64,000 nucleotides of DNA from Clostridium cavendishii DSM 21758 (GTDB taxonomy: Bacteria; Bacillota; Clostridia; Clostridiales; Clostridiaceae): positions 1 through 64,000 of the forward strand of contig NZ_FQZB01000013.1 of assembly GCF_900141845.1 (NCBI RefSeq). Direction: 5' to 3'. Within the stretch, counting starts at the first letter, position 1. Every line of letters begins with the position of its first letter. A program made the translations under genes and the position numbers. Under the pieces are notes generated by a model, which made no database searches, was not told the DNA's origin, and was given only the letters and a program-made list of their open reading frames with translations. This document shows, piece after piece, positions 35,854 to 44,845 of this stretch.

Positions 35854-37052
35854 TTATTTTCTAATAGCACTATTGATAAATCTTGCTTCTCATCATCTCT
35901 TAAAACCTTACATGGAATTGTATCACCTATTTTGTGAGAATCTAAAGCTGATAATATATCTTCTAGCTTTTTAACATTTTTCCCATCAATTTCTACTATT
36001 ATATCAGTAGGTCTCATACCAGCTTTAGCTGCACTTCCGTTTCTTTCTACATTCTTTACATATACACCCTCTATATCTTCATCTTTCTTAGATGTTATGC
36101 TTGCTCCATCAAACCCAAGTCTTACTCTCTTTACTTTTCCATAATTCAATATAGAATCTATTATCTTTTGAGCTTCTTTTATTTCTAAAGCATATCCAAA
36201 GCTACTATTTTTAAGATACTTTTGAGTTAATGTCCTGCTATTTATTCCAACTACTTCTCCATTTACATTTACTAAAGCTCCTCCTGTATTTCCATGTTCT
36301 ATTATAGCTCTAGTTTGTATAACTTTATAACTTTTCTTATCAGCCGACTCTTCTCTACCCACTTCAATTTTTTTATTTTTTGAATTTACTTCCCCAAATG
36401 TTACAAAACCTATATAATCATCGCCCTCGGAGTTTCCCACAGCTATAACTTGATCACCGGGTTTTATAAGATCTGTATCTGCAAATTTGGCTACAGGTAG
36501 ATTATTAGTATCTATTTTTACAACTGCCAAATCCGAAACTATATCACTCCCTATAAGCTCTGCTTTAAATGGTTTCGAACCTACTCCAGACAATTTAACA
36601 AATATATCCTGGTTATTATTCACAAGACTATAATTGGTCACTATATACCCATTATTTTTTATTATCACTCCGCTACCATTTAATTCGCTTTCATTACCAA
36701 GCTCCATATTTTTCTTATCTGAACCAATGCTAACTATACTCGGCGCTACTTGTTTTATAGCCTTATTTATAATACTTTCATCATAAATAGCAGTGTCATT
36801 TCTATTAATTACTTGAAATATTGTTTTATTTCCCATGGAAATATTGTTTCCGTATTTTCTTTGAATAAAATAAACTCCTCCAACTGCTCCAGAAAGTGTT
36901 GCTATAAGAACAATACTAATTAATTTAAAAGATTTTTTTATATTATATTTAGTTCTGTTCTGTTTTATTTTTATGCTTCCAGAATCTTCATTAGAGTCTT
37001 TTGGCTTGACTTTTTTAATAACTTCTCTAATTATCTTTCTGTCTTTTTCCAT
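35850..37052 (-). CDS. HtrA-like membrane protein lacking catalytic His and Ser
   Basis: 400 residues: charged cytoplasmic start, one TM (about 42-63), a trypsin-like S1C domain (about 95-300) and a PDZ domain (about 310-395). Fold markers are clear (NGSGVIIKNNGYIVTN, SDLAVVKI, GALVNVNGEVVGIN). However, the position of the catalytic His (TNNHV in active HtrA) reads TNYSLV (Ser 142), and the catalytic Ser (GNSGG) is Thr (GNTGG, 256). Asp 174 is kept. With His lost it is probably a pseudoprotease, acting by binding through the PDZ domain. It lies 79 bases downstream of a sensor kinase gene, so it may be part of that signalling unit. Confidence 0.88.
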   Translation of the reverse strand: MEKDRKIIREVIKKVKPKDSNEDSGSIKIKQNRTKYNIKKSFKLISIVLIATLSGAVGGVYFIQRKYGNNISMGNKTIFQVINRNDTAIYDESIINKAIKQVAPSIVSIGSDKKNMELGNESELNGSGVIIKNNGYIVTNYSLVNNNQDIFVKLSGVGSKPFKAELIGSDIVSDLAVVKIDTNNLPVAKFADTDLIKPGDQVIAVGNSEGDDYIGFVTFGEVNSKNKKIEVGREESADKKSYKVIQTRAIIEHGNTGGALVNVNGEVVGINSRTLTQKYLKNSSFGYALEIKEAQKIIDSILNYGKVKRVRLGFDGASITSKKDEDIEGVYVKNVERNGSAAKAGMRPTDIIVEIDGKNVKKLEDILSALDSHKIGDTIPCKVLRDDEKQDLSIVLLENK

Positions 37053-37131
37053 TAACCAACCTCCTGCGAACTATTTAAGCATATAAAAACCTAATAATAA
37101 ACTATATTGAATGTTTCTCAAAATGCCATAC

Positions 37132-38559
37132 CTATAATGACCTCTTCAAAGTAAACGTAAAAACAACACCTGAATCCTTACTCTTATTTTCTACCCAAAT
37201 ATCTTCACCATGCTGAGTCAATATCTGTCTCACTATAGGCAAGCCTAATCCAGTACTAACCTTATTTGTCCTAGATTTATCTGATTTATAAAATCTATCC
37301 CAAATATATTTTTTTTCATCCTCAGAAATAGCTGAACCTGTATTAAATACATCAATCCATACTTTGTTCCCTTTAGCTCTTGACGTTACTTTTATGTTTC
37401 CACCTTCACTACAATACTTTATGGCATTATCAACAAGGTTTGTCATAACCTGTATAAGTCTATCTCGATCACCAATTACAAAAAGATGTTGATTCTCAAG
37501 TACAACCTCTGCATTTATTTTCTTTTCTTTAATTTTTTGTTCTGTACTTATTACACAATTTTTTATTATTCCATTTATATCAATCTCAGTAAAATCAAGT
37601 TTTAATTTACCCGCTTGCATAGTTGATAAATCCAATAAATCATTAACTAATCTTGTAAGTCTTTGAATTTCATTATATGCAATTTCTAAATAATAATTTT
37701 CCTTATCCTTAGGTATTACTCCATCTAAAATACCAGCTATAAACCCTTTTATAGATGTTATAGGAGATCTTATTTCATGTGATACATTAGAAATAAACTC
37801 CCTCCTATTTTGTTCTACCTCTTCTATTGAGTCGGCCATAACATTGAATGAATTTGCAAGTTCTCCAATTTCATCATTAGAATTTATAACTACTCTATTT
37901 CCTATTTCTCCTTTAGCTAACCTTTTTGCGGCTAAATTAATACTAGCTAATGGTGCTATCAATATCCTTTGGCAAAAATAATATATTATAAAGGTAGACC
38001 CAGCCAATGCTATAATTGCAGTCGTCCAAATTATTGAATATACTTTTTTAAGTGGCTCTTTAACTTTTTCCATAGGTGTAATCATAACAATTACTCCCCT
38101 AAATATATTATTATACATTACTGGTTTGTAATATATATATTGATTTCCTGAAAACATTTTATTTTCAGTAGTTTTTTCCTCTATAGCGTTACCTAACTTA
38201 AGCTCTTCCATATTTTTAATGTCTAATTTCTTAGGTATCAAATTACTATGAGCTGGATTAGTAACTCGATATATATACCCATAACTATCTGTTAATAATA
38301 TATCTGACTGTATAGAATTAGAAACTATACTCAGAATGCTATTCAAATCACTTGAAGTATATTGTCTTGGATTACGGTAAATCTGCTCCCCCACAGCTTT
38401 CTCTATTATGTTAGCTTGAATATCAAACTCACCTTTTCTTTGTTCAAAATAATAATCCTCAAACCAAGCAGAAAGCACACTTGCTATAATTATAAAGGTT
38501 ATTCCTATAATAAGCGTAAATGTAAATAACAGCTTAGCAACTAAACTATTTTTTTTCAT
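37132..38559 (-). CDS. sensor histidine kinase
   Basis: 475 residues. TM 1 (about 10-30), an extracellular sensor domain of about 140 residues, TM 2 (about 172-195), HAMP, then HisKA with the phosphorylated His in NVSHEIRSPITSIKGF (near residue 260) and HATPase_c with N box NLVDNAIKY, G1 DRFYKSDKSRT and G2 GLGLPIV. The ATG directly abuts the response regulator stop, with the RBS inside that gene, so the two are translationally coupled. Overall layout resembles PhoR/ResE-type kinases; the stimulus is unknown. Cotranscription with the HtrA-like gene suggests an envelope signal. Confidence 0.94.
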   Translation of the reverse strand: MKKNSLVAKLLFTFTLIIGITFIIIASVLSAWFEDYYFEQRKGEFDIQANIIEKAVGEQIYRNPRQYTSSDLNSILSIVSNSIQSDILLTDSYGYIYRVTNPAHSNLIPKKLDIKNMEELKLGNAIEEKTTENKMFSGNQYIYYKPVMYNNIFRGVIVMITPMEKVKEPLKKVYSIIWTTAIIALAGSTFIIYYFCQRILIAPLASINLAAKRLAKGEIGNRVVINSNDEIGELANSFNVMADSIEEVEQNRREFISNVSHEIRSPITSIKGFIAGILDGVIPKDKENYYLEIAYNEIQRLTRLVNDLLDLSTMQAGKLKLDFTEIDINGIIKNCVISTEQKIKEKKINAEVVLENQHLFVIGDRDRLIQVMTNLVDNAIKYCSEGGNIKVTSRAKGNKVWIDVFNTGSAISEDEKKYIWDRFYKSDKSRTNKVSTGLGLPIVRQILTQHGEDIWVENKSKDSGVVFTFTLKRSL

Positions 38560-39246
38560 TTACTTCACCTCAAATTTATAACCTACACCCCATACTGTTT
38601 CTAATTGCCAACTTAATCCACCCTGAAGTTTTTCTCTAAGTCTCTTTACATGGACATCTACAGTTCTAGAATCTCCTGGATAATCATAACCCCAAACTTC
38701 ACAAAGAAGTTGTTCTCTTGTATATACTCTATTTTTATTTAGGGCTAAATAATATAAAAGTTCAAATTCCTTTGGAGGCATTTTTACCTCTTCACCCTTA
38801 TATGTAACTCCATAAGAATTAGCATCTATAATCAAATCATTAAATTGCAGTGTTTCTTTACTAGTTGAATCCACTGTATATCTTCTCATTACAGCCTTAA
38901 CTCTAGCTATAAGTTCCTTTGGTTCAAAAGGCTTTACCATATAATCATCTGCACCTATCTCTAAAGCTAATACCTTGTCAAAAGTTTCCCCCCTTGCAGT
39001 TAGCATAATAACTGGGGTTTCTCCTTCTCTTCTAATCCACTTTAAAACGTCTAATCCATCTATATGTGGTAACATCACATCCAAAACAACCAAATCTGGT
39101 TTATATTCTAAAAATAATTCCTGAGCCATCTTTCCATCTTTAGCTACCCTTGTTTCATAATTGCTATTTTCTAAATACATTTTTATAACTTCACATATAT
39201 TTTCATCATCATCTACAATAAGAACTTTTCCCATTATACCTTCCAT
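38560..39246 (-). CDS. response regulator, OmpR/PhoB family
   Basis: 228 residues. Receiver domain with acidic pocket DDDEN, phosphorylated Asp in LVVLDVMLPHIDG (near residue 57), Thr in MLTARG and Lys in VKPFEPKEL. The C-terminal winged helix (about 130-226) has KEFELLYYLALNKNRVYTRE and SRTVDVHVKRLREKL. AGGAG at 39255-39259 selects the ATG at 39246. Partner of the downstream kinase. Targets cannot be read from the sequence. Confidence 0.95.
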   Translation of the reverse strand: MEGIMGKVLIVDDDENICEVIKMYLENSNYETRVAKDGKMAQELFLEYKPDLVVLDVMLPHIDGLDVLKWIRREGETPVIMLTARGETFDKVLALEIGADDYMVKPFEPKELIARVKAVMRRYTVDSTSKETLQFNDLIIDANSYGVTYKGEEVKMPPKEFELLYYLALNKNRVYTREQLLCEVWGYDYPGDSRTVDVHVKRLREKLQGGLSWQLETVWGVGYKFEVK

Positions 39247-39419
39247 TTGTATCACTCCTAATAAATATTTATATTCTTAATTTACCATAACTATTTAACC
39301 TTTTAATATACTTTTGTGAAAATGTTACAAATTATTCACCTTAATTAAAAATAGTTCAAAGTTTAGAATTAATTTTTCCAACTATTACTTAGTATCTCAA
39401 GCTTACCTTAAATAATTCT

Positions 39420-39451
39420 AAAAAAGTCAGCCTTAAAGGCTGACTTTTTTA
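39420..39451. terminator. bidirectional terminator downstream of prs
   Basis: AAAAAAGTCAGCCT-TAA-AGGCTGACTTTTTT, a perfect 14-bp stem. Confidence 0.9.
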
Positions 39452-39489
39452 ATTAAAAACCTAAATTTTAGACTCAAAGATTTGAATTT

Positions 39490-39580
39490 AAGTAAAAATT
39501 CAAATTTTCGATTTACTTGCTTAAACTTAATTTTGTATTATATTCCTACTAACTCAATAATAGGAACTCACTTGTTATAT
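39490..39580 (+). repeat. dispersed hairpin element, copy C
   Basis: Plus strand: AAGTAAAAATTCAAATTTTC, GATTTACTTGCTTAAACTTA, then TTCCTAC-N-TAATAGGAACTCACTTG. The blocks align with copies A, B and D. It lies in the 3' UTR of prs, between its stop and terminator, like copy B next to ftsH. Confidence 0.5.
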
Positions 39581-39586
39581 GTTATC

Positions 39587-40549
39587 TTATAGTCCTTCAA
39601 ACAACTTGCTTAAAGGTTCATCATCATAAATTCTATTTATAGCATCTGCTAAAAGTGGTGCTACTGATAATGCTTTAGTCTTTCTAAGATCTTTATCTTT
39701 TGGCAATGATATAGTGTTTAACATAACTAATTCTTCTATAGCTGAATCATTTATTCTTTCAAAAGCTGGTCCTGATAAAACACCATGAGTACAACAAGCG
39801 TATACATTCTTAGCTCCTAAATCTTTTAGTGCATTTGCTGCATTTGCTATAGTTCCAGCTGTATCAATCATGTCATCTATTAGTATGCATACCTTACCTT
39901 TAACTTCACCTATTATGTTCATAATTTCTGAAACATTAGCTTTTGGTCTTCTTTTATCTATTATAGCTATAGGTGCATGTAATTTTTCCGCAAAATTTCT
40001 TGCTCTTGTTACAGATCCTAAATCAGGTGATACTACAACCACGTCATCTCTATCCCCTAAACCTTTTTCTAAGAAGTACTTAGATAAAATTGGAGCTCCT
40101 AATAAATGATCCACTGGAATATTAAAATATCCTTGAATTTGTGCTGCATGTAAATCCATTGTTAAAACTCTATTTGCACCAGCTGATGTTAATATATCTG
40201 CAACCAACTTAGCTGTAATAGGGTCTCTTGATTTAGCTTTTCTGTCTTGTCTAGCATAACCATAGTAAGGAATAACTGCTGTTATTCTACCTGCAGAAGC
40301 TCTCTTGAAAGCATCTATCATTATTAATAACTCCATAAGGTTATTATTAACTGGACTACATGTTGATTGAACCACAAATACGTCAGCACCTCTAACAGTT
40401 TCTAAAATATTTACTGATATTTCTCCATCACTAAAAGTACCAACTTGAGCTTTTCCTACTGGAACTCCTAAAATTTTAGCTACTTCTTCGGCAAGTTCTG
40501 GATTAGAATTCCCAGTGAAAATCTTAATATTTCTTCCTTGACTTATCAT
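39587..40549 (-). CDS. prs: ribose-phosphate pyrophosphokinase
   Basis: 320-residue enzyme making PRPP from ribose-5-phosphate and ATP, the substrate for purine, pyrimidine, His and Trp synthesis and for Hpt in this window. Signatures: GNSNPELAEEVAKILG at the start, DLHAAQIQGYF (near 130) and the PRPP loop ILIDDMIDTAGTI (near 220). RBS GGAGGT lies 11 bases from the ATG. It is 65 bases downstream of glmU, the standard glmU-prs pair. Confidence 0.97.
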   Translation of the reverse strand: MISQGRNIKIFTGNSNPELAEEVAKILGVPVGKAQVGTFSDGEISVNILETVRGADVFVVQSTCSPVNNNLMELLIMIDAFKRASAGRITAVIPYYGYARQDRKAKSRDPITAKLVADILTSAGANRVLTMDLHAAQIQGYFNIPVDHLLGAPILSKYFLEKGLGDRDDVVVVSPDLGSVTRARNFAEKLHAPIAIIDKRRPKANVSEIMNIIGEVKGKVCILIDDMIDTAGTIANAANALKDLGAKNVYACCTHGVLSGPAFERINDSAIEELVMLNTISLPKDKDLRKTKALSVAPLLADAINRIYDDEPLSKLFEGL

Positions 40550-40614
40550 TACAATGAAGACCTCCTTAAAATAATTACAAGTTTAAATTTAACCTTTGTT
40601 AATATATCAAAAGC

Positions 40615-41979
40615 TTACTTTTGACCTTTTCTTGAAACCCAACCTTCAATATTTGTTTGCTTAGCCCTAGCTATAGCAAGACTTCCATTTGGAACCTTTT
40701 TTGTAATAGTTGAACCAGCTGCAATATATGCATTATCTTCAACTTCTACTGGTGAAACTAGATTTGTATTACAACCTATGAAAGCATTATTTCCAACTAT
40801 AGTTTTATATTTTTTCTTGCCATCATAATTTACAACAACTGTTCCACAACCAAAGTTACAGCCTGTTCCAACTTCGGCATCACCTATGTATGTTAAGTGA
40901 GATACTTTAGTATCATTGCCTATTGAAGCTTTTTTGATTTCAACGAAATCTCCAATTTTAACATTGTTTCCTATTGTAGATTCTGGTCTAATATAAGCAA
41001 ATGGACCTACTGTAGTTTCATTTCCTACCGAACTATCAACTATAACAGAACTTTGTATTGAAACACTATTTCCTATTTTGCCATTTTCTATTCTTGAATT
41101 TGGATAAAGAATACAGTCTTCTCCTATTAAAGTATCTCCTTCAATAACATTATTAGGATATATTATAGTATCCTGACCTATTTCTACATCTATGCCTATA
41201 TATGTAGATGCAGGATCTATTATAGTTACTCCATTATCCATATGTTTTTTATTAATTCTATCTCTTAATATTTTCTCAGCTACAGCTAATTCAGATCTTG
41301 AATTCACACCTATAGTTTCTTCAAACTCAGTAACCATAGCTCCTACTTTTTCTCCCTCGCTCTTAAGTATTCCTATAACGTCTGTTAAGTAATACTCGCC
41401 CTGCGCATTATCATTAGAAAGTTTATCTAATGCATTGACCAAGCTTTTTATATCAAAACAATACATTCCTGCATTTATTTCATTTACTTTTATCTCATGT
41501 TCATTACAATCTTTATGCTCAACTATTTTTTCTACACTATTATCTTTTCTTATTATTCTTCCATAACCTGTTGGATTTTCTATAATAGAAGTTAATAAAG
41601 TAGCCTTATTTGATTCTTTTATGTGAGTATCTACAAGATTAGCAACAGTTTCATTTTTTATTAGAGGAGCATCACCAGTAAATATTACCACTATCCCAGA
41701 CTTGCCATTTAGAAAATCTTTTGCACATTTAACAGCATGGCCTGTTCCTAATTGTTCTGCTTGTAATGAATAACTAACTTTTTTCTCTGTTGTTCTTTCT
41801 TTTACAAGTTCAGCACCTTTACCAATTATAACATTAACATCGTTAATATCCGCTGCTCTCATAGTATCAATAACATGGTTTACCATTTCTTTTCCACAAA
41901 CCTTATGTAAAACTTTAGGTAAATTTGATTTTATTCTTTTTCCTTGTCCCGCTGCTAATATTATAGCACATTTATTCAT
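40615..41979 (-). CDS. glmU: bifunctional UDP-GlcNAc pyrophosphorylase / GlcN-1-P acetyltransferase
   Basis: 454 residues. The N-terminal uridyltransferase (1-230) has LAAGQGKRIKSNLPKVLH and the metal/nucleotide region FTGDAPL. The C-terminal left-handed beta-helix acetyltransferase (250-454) has hexapeptide repeats (GPFAYIRPESTIGNNVKIG, SHLTYIGDAEVG) and the catalytic His in this region. It provides UDP-GlcNAc for peptidoglycan. RBS GAGGTGAAAG. It precedes prs in an operon and follows spoVG after about 180 bases. Confidence 0.97.
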   Translation of the reverse strand: MNKCAIILAAGQGKRIKSNLPKVLHKVCGKEMVNHVIDTMRAADINDVNVIIGKGAELVKERTTEKKVSYSLQAEQLGTGHAVKCAKDFLNGKSGIVVIFTGDAPLIKNETVANLVDTHIKESNKATLLTSIIENPTGYGRIIRKDNSVEKIVEHKDCNEHEIKVNEINAGMYCFDIKSLVNALDKLSNDNAQGEYYLTDVIGILKSEGEKVGAMVTEFEETIGVNSRSELAVAEKILRDRINKKHMDNGVTIIDPASTYIGIDVEIGQDTIIYPNNVIEGDTLIGEDCILYPNSRIENGKIGNSVSIQSSVIVDSSVGNETTVGPFAYIRPESTIGNNVKIGDFVEIKKASIGNDTKVSHLTYIGDAEVGTGCNFGCGTVVVNYDGKKKYKTIVGNNAFIGCNTNLVSPVEVEDNAYIAAGSTITKKVPNGSLAIARAKQTNIEGWVSRKGQK

Positions 41980-42125
41980 ACTTTCACCTCATTATGATAA
42001 ACATTTATTAAATGAGCTATACAATTTAATTTGCAATAGCCCATCATACATATACCTATTCTATTATATTTTATTAATTAATTTATTTCAATATTATATT
42101 AAATTTGATTATATTAAATTTGTGC

Positions 42126-42159
42126 AAAAAAATAAAAGGAAGGTTTACCTTCCTCTTAT
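42126..42159 (-). terminator. terminator of spoVG
   Basis: AAGAGGAAGGT-AAA-CCTTCCTTTT pairs, followed by TATTTTTTTG on the minus strand. Confidence 0.88.
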
Positions 42160-42161
42160 CT

Positions 42162-42446
42162 TTATTCTTGCACTTCTTGTAAAGGTTCAATATTTTTAAC
42201 CTTTTCATATTCATCTAAAATAGCATTTTGTATTCTTTCTCTAGTATCAGTGTTTATTGGATGAGCTATGTCCTTAAATTCTCCATCAGGAGTTTTTCTA
42301 CTTGGCATAGCAATAAATAATCCGTTTTGACCTTCTATAACCTTGATATCATGTACTACAAATTCATTATCAAAGGTAACTGATACTATAGCCTTCATTT
42401 TGCCCTCAGAAGCTATCTTTCTGATTCTAACGTCTGTGATTTGCAC
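42162..42446 (-). CDS. spoVG: RNA/DNA-binding regulator SpoVG
   Basis: 94 residues, full-length SpoVG: QITDVRIRKIASEGKMKAIV, NEFVVHDIKVIEG, FIAMPSRKTPDGEFKDIAHP, and a C-terminal helix NAILDEYEKV. In several Firmicutes it binds nucleic acid and influences sporulation and division. The start is GTG at 42446, preceded by GGAGGT at 8 bases; no ATG is available. It has its own terminator and lies between purR and glmU, as usual. Confidence 0.96.
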   Translation of the reverse strand: MQITDVRIRKIASEGKMKAIVSVTFDNEFVVHDIKVIEGQNGLFIAMPSRKTPDGEFKDIAHPINTDTRERIQNAILDEYEKVKNIEPLQEVQE

Positions 42447-42535
42447 TTCACTACACCTCCAGTTGCTTAATGATAATATATTTCTATAAATAAGATTAAA
42501 TTCCTCTTTTTTTCTTTAAATTTTTTGAAAATTTT

Positions 42536-43351
42536 TTATTCAAAGAATTTTGAAGGTTTCATTTCTACAGTTCCAAAATCATCTACACTATTTATTTCAA
42601 CAACTGAAACATATTCTGTTACCATTTTCTTAGTCGATTCCTTATTATCTACTAATATTCCTATTCCTATAAGCTCAGAATCAAACTCATTTAAAAGATC
42701 AGTTATACCCTTAGCAGTTCCTCCGCCTTTCATAAAGTCATCAATAAAAATACATTTTGAGTGTGGCCTTAAAGATTTCTTAGATAAGGACATTTGTTGT
42801 ATCCTACCAGAACTTCCTGATACATAATTAATATTAACAGTAGATCCTTCTGTTACCTTACTATCTCTTCTTACAGTAACTAATTGAACCCCTAAATTTT
42901 TTGCTACTTCATATGCTAATGGAACACCTTTTGTCTCTACAGTAACTACATAATCTACACCCTTATTTTGAAAGAATGAAGCTAATATAACACCTGCCCT
43001 GCTTATTATTTTAGGATTAAACATAATATCAGTAACATATATAAAATTTCCTGGCACAACTCTACTCTTATCACTTAGAAGTTCACAGAGATCACTCGCA
43101 AACTTCTTTTTTTCTTCTTCAGCCATTGCACTTATAAACTTTATACCACCAGCGGCTCCAGCTATGGTCTCTACACTTCCCATAGATAGCTTTTCTAATA
43201 CCTCTCTAACAATTACAATATCTTCACTTATTGTAGATTTTGCTGCATTTAATAAATCCGAAAATGTATTTAAACCTATAACTTTATTGGGATTTTCTAA
43301 TAATATCTTAGTAATGGCTACAACCCTACTATTTCTGCTTAATTTTTCCAA
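42536..43351 (-). CDS. purR: purine operon repressor PurR
   Basis: 271 residues, Bacillus-type PurR (not LacI family). The N-terminal winged helix (1-72, SRNSRVVAITKILLENP, KSTISEDIVIVREVL) precedes a phosphoribosyltransferase-like domain with the PRPP-binding loop CIFIDDFMKGGGTAKG near residue 205. PRPP releases it from PurBox DNA. I prefer TTG at 43351 since AGGTGA fits it; a TTG two codons earlier is too close to the RBS. It diverges from the HD-GYP gene. Usual neighbour of spoVG-glmU. Confidence 0.93.
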   Translation of the reverse strand: MEKLSRNSRVVAITKILLENPNKVIGLNTFSDLLNAAKSTISEDIVIVREVLEKLSMGSVETIAGAAGGIKFISAMAEEEKKKFASDLCELLSDKSRVVPGNFIYVTDIMFNPKIISRAGVILASFFQNKGVDYVVTVETKGVPLAYEVAKNLGVQLVTVRRDSKVTEGSTVNINYVSGSSGRIQQMSLSKKSLRPHSKCIFIDDFMKGGGTAKGITDLLNEFDSELIGIGILVDNKESTKKMVTEYVSVVEINSVDDFGTVEMKPSKFFE

Positions 43352-43552
43352 AAACAATCACCTACATCTCTTTATATTTTCCCGAACTTTAAGATAAAAA
43401 AAACTCTTATTATTCATATTTTATTCAATATTATACCCAATAGCAATAATTTTAACTAATATTTTCTTATTTTGTTGAAAGTTTTTTTCAATAATTTTAT
43501 AATAATGTATACAAAAGTATGTATTGTTTAATTATTGTAGGAGGATAATTCT

Positions 43553-44614
43553 ATGGAACTTATAACAAAATTAAATCCTAGCGATTTAAAACCAGGAATG
43601 ATTTTAGCTAAAGACATTATTATAAATGGAATAAAATTATTAAATGGTGGCATCGAAATAACACCTGTATTAATAGAAAAACTCAAAACTAATTATCCAT
43701 TAAATTACATATATATTTATGATGAAAATAATCCAGAAAATAAAAAACTTTTTGAAAATCGCAATTCAGTTAGATTAAAAAAGTCTCAAAAGAAATTCAA
43801 AGTACTCTCAACAGCTACTGAAAATATCTTTAAAAAGACCAAGGAAAACGATTTAATAGATATGATAGATGTTAGAAATATTTGTGATTCCATGTTAAAA
43901 GAATTAAATGATAGCGGTCCAGTTATCAAAAATATAATAGAAGGCCAGCAAATAGATGAATACCTATTTAGACACTCATTAAATGTTTCTTCACTTTCGG
44001 CTCTAATAGGCAAATGGCTTAAATTGGACAATCAGGATATTATTTTATTATCTTACTCTGGAATGCTTCATGATATAGGTAAATGTAAAATTCCAAGCAA
44101 GATTTTGAACAAACCTGGTGCATTTCTTCCAGAAGAACGAGCTATATGCAACACCCATGCTCAATATAGTTATGAGCTTGTTAAAAAGATTCCCTTCTTA
44201 GATAAATCGGTAGCTCTGGCTGTTCTTCTTCATCATGAAAGGGAAGATGGCTCAGGTTATCCACTTGGTATAAAATCAGATAAAATACCACTATTTGCAA
44301 AGATAGTTGCTATAGCAGATATTTTTGATGCTATGACTTCTAATAGAGTTTATAGAGGTAAATTATGTCCTTTGGATGTTCTTGATAGCATAAAATATGA
44401 GATATTTGGGAAATTGGATCCTGCTATAGCCTCACTTTTTATAAATAATATTCTAAACTATTATATAGGCGAAATAGTTCAATTAAACACAGGAGAACTT
44501 GGTAAAATAATAAAGATTGATATAAACAATATACCAAATCCTTGGATTGAAATGAACGGTAAGCTAATAGATCTGGCAAAAGAAAAAAATCTTATAATCC
44601 GAGATATATTATAA
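43553..44614 (+). CDS. HD-GYP domain protein, likely c-di-GMP phosphodiesterase
   Basis: 353 residues. The N-terminal part (1-105, GMILAKDIIINGIKLLNGG) is the short beta-domain often preceding HD-GYP. The catalytic domain (about 125-320) has the first His in FRHSLNVSS, the HD in MLHDIGKCKIP, THAQYSYE, HHEREDGSGYP (the GYP motif), and ADIFDAMTSNRVYR. All metal ligands appear present. It would degrade cyclic di-GMP, affecting motility or sporulation; this is family inference. RBS AGGAGGA. Single gene between purR and murC. Confidence 0.92.
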   Translation: MELITKLNPSDLKPGMILAKDIIINGIKLLNGGIEITPVLIEKLKTNYPLNYIYIYDENNPENKKLFENRNSVRLKKSQKKFKVLSTATENIFKKTKENDLIDMIDVRNICDSMLKELNDSGPVIKNIIEGQQIDEYLFRHSLNVSSLSALIGKWLKLDNQDIILLSYSGMLHDIGKCKIPSKILNKPGAFLPEERAICNTHAQYSYELVKKIPFLDKSVALAVLLHHEREDGSGYPLGIKSDKIPLFAKIVAIADIFDAMTSNRVYRGKLCPLDVLDSIKYEIFGKLDPAIASLFINNILNYYIGEIVQLNTGELGKIIKIDINNIPNPWIEMNGKLIDLAKEKNLIIRDIL

Positions 44615-44845
44615 GGTTTTTATAGTGGCACAATTCACCCCATATATGTTATTCAACTCAAAAAGAGGAAAACAATTAGCTTTTTCTTTTTTCTTTGGTT
44701 CACAAAATCGATAAATTATCATAAAATAAGTTGTATATACTTATTTTGGCGTGTGTTTTTCACAAAAAATGTATATAATTAATAATAGTAAATTCAATCC
44801 CAAAATTAAAGGTTGAATTATTGAATCAATAGAGGAGTTGATATT

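Noticed and set aside
44690..44735. terminator after the HD-GYP gene
   Set aside because: The A-rich and T-rich runs near 44660-44695 do not form a GC-containing stem; too weak to call.
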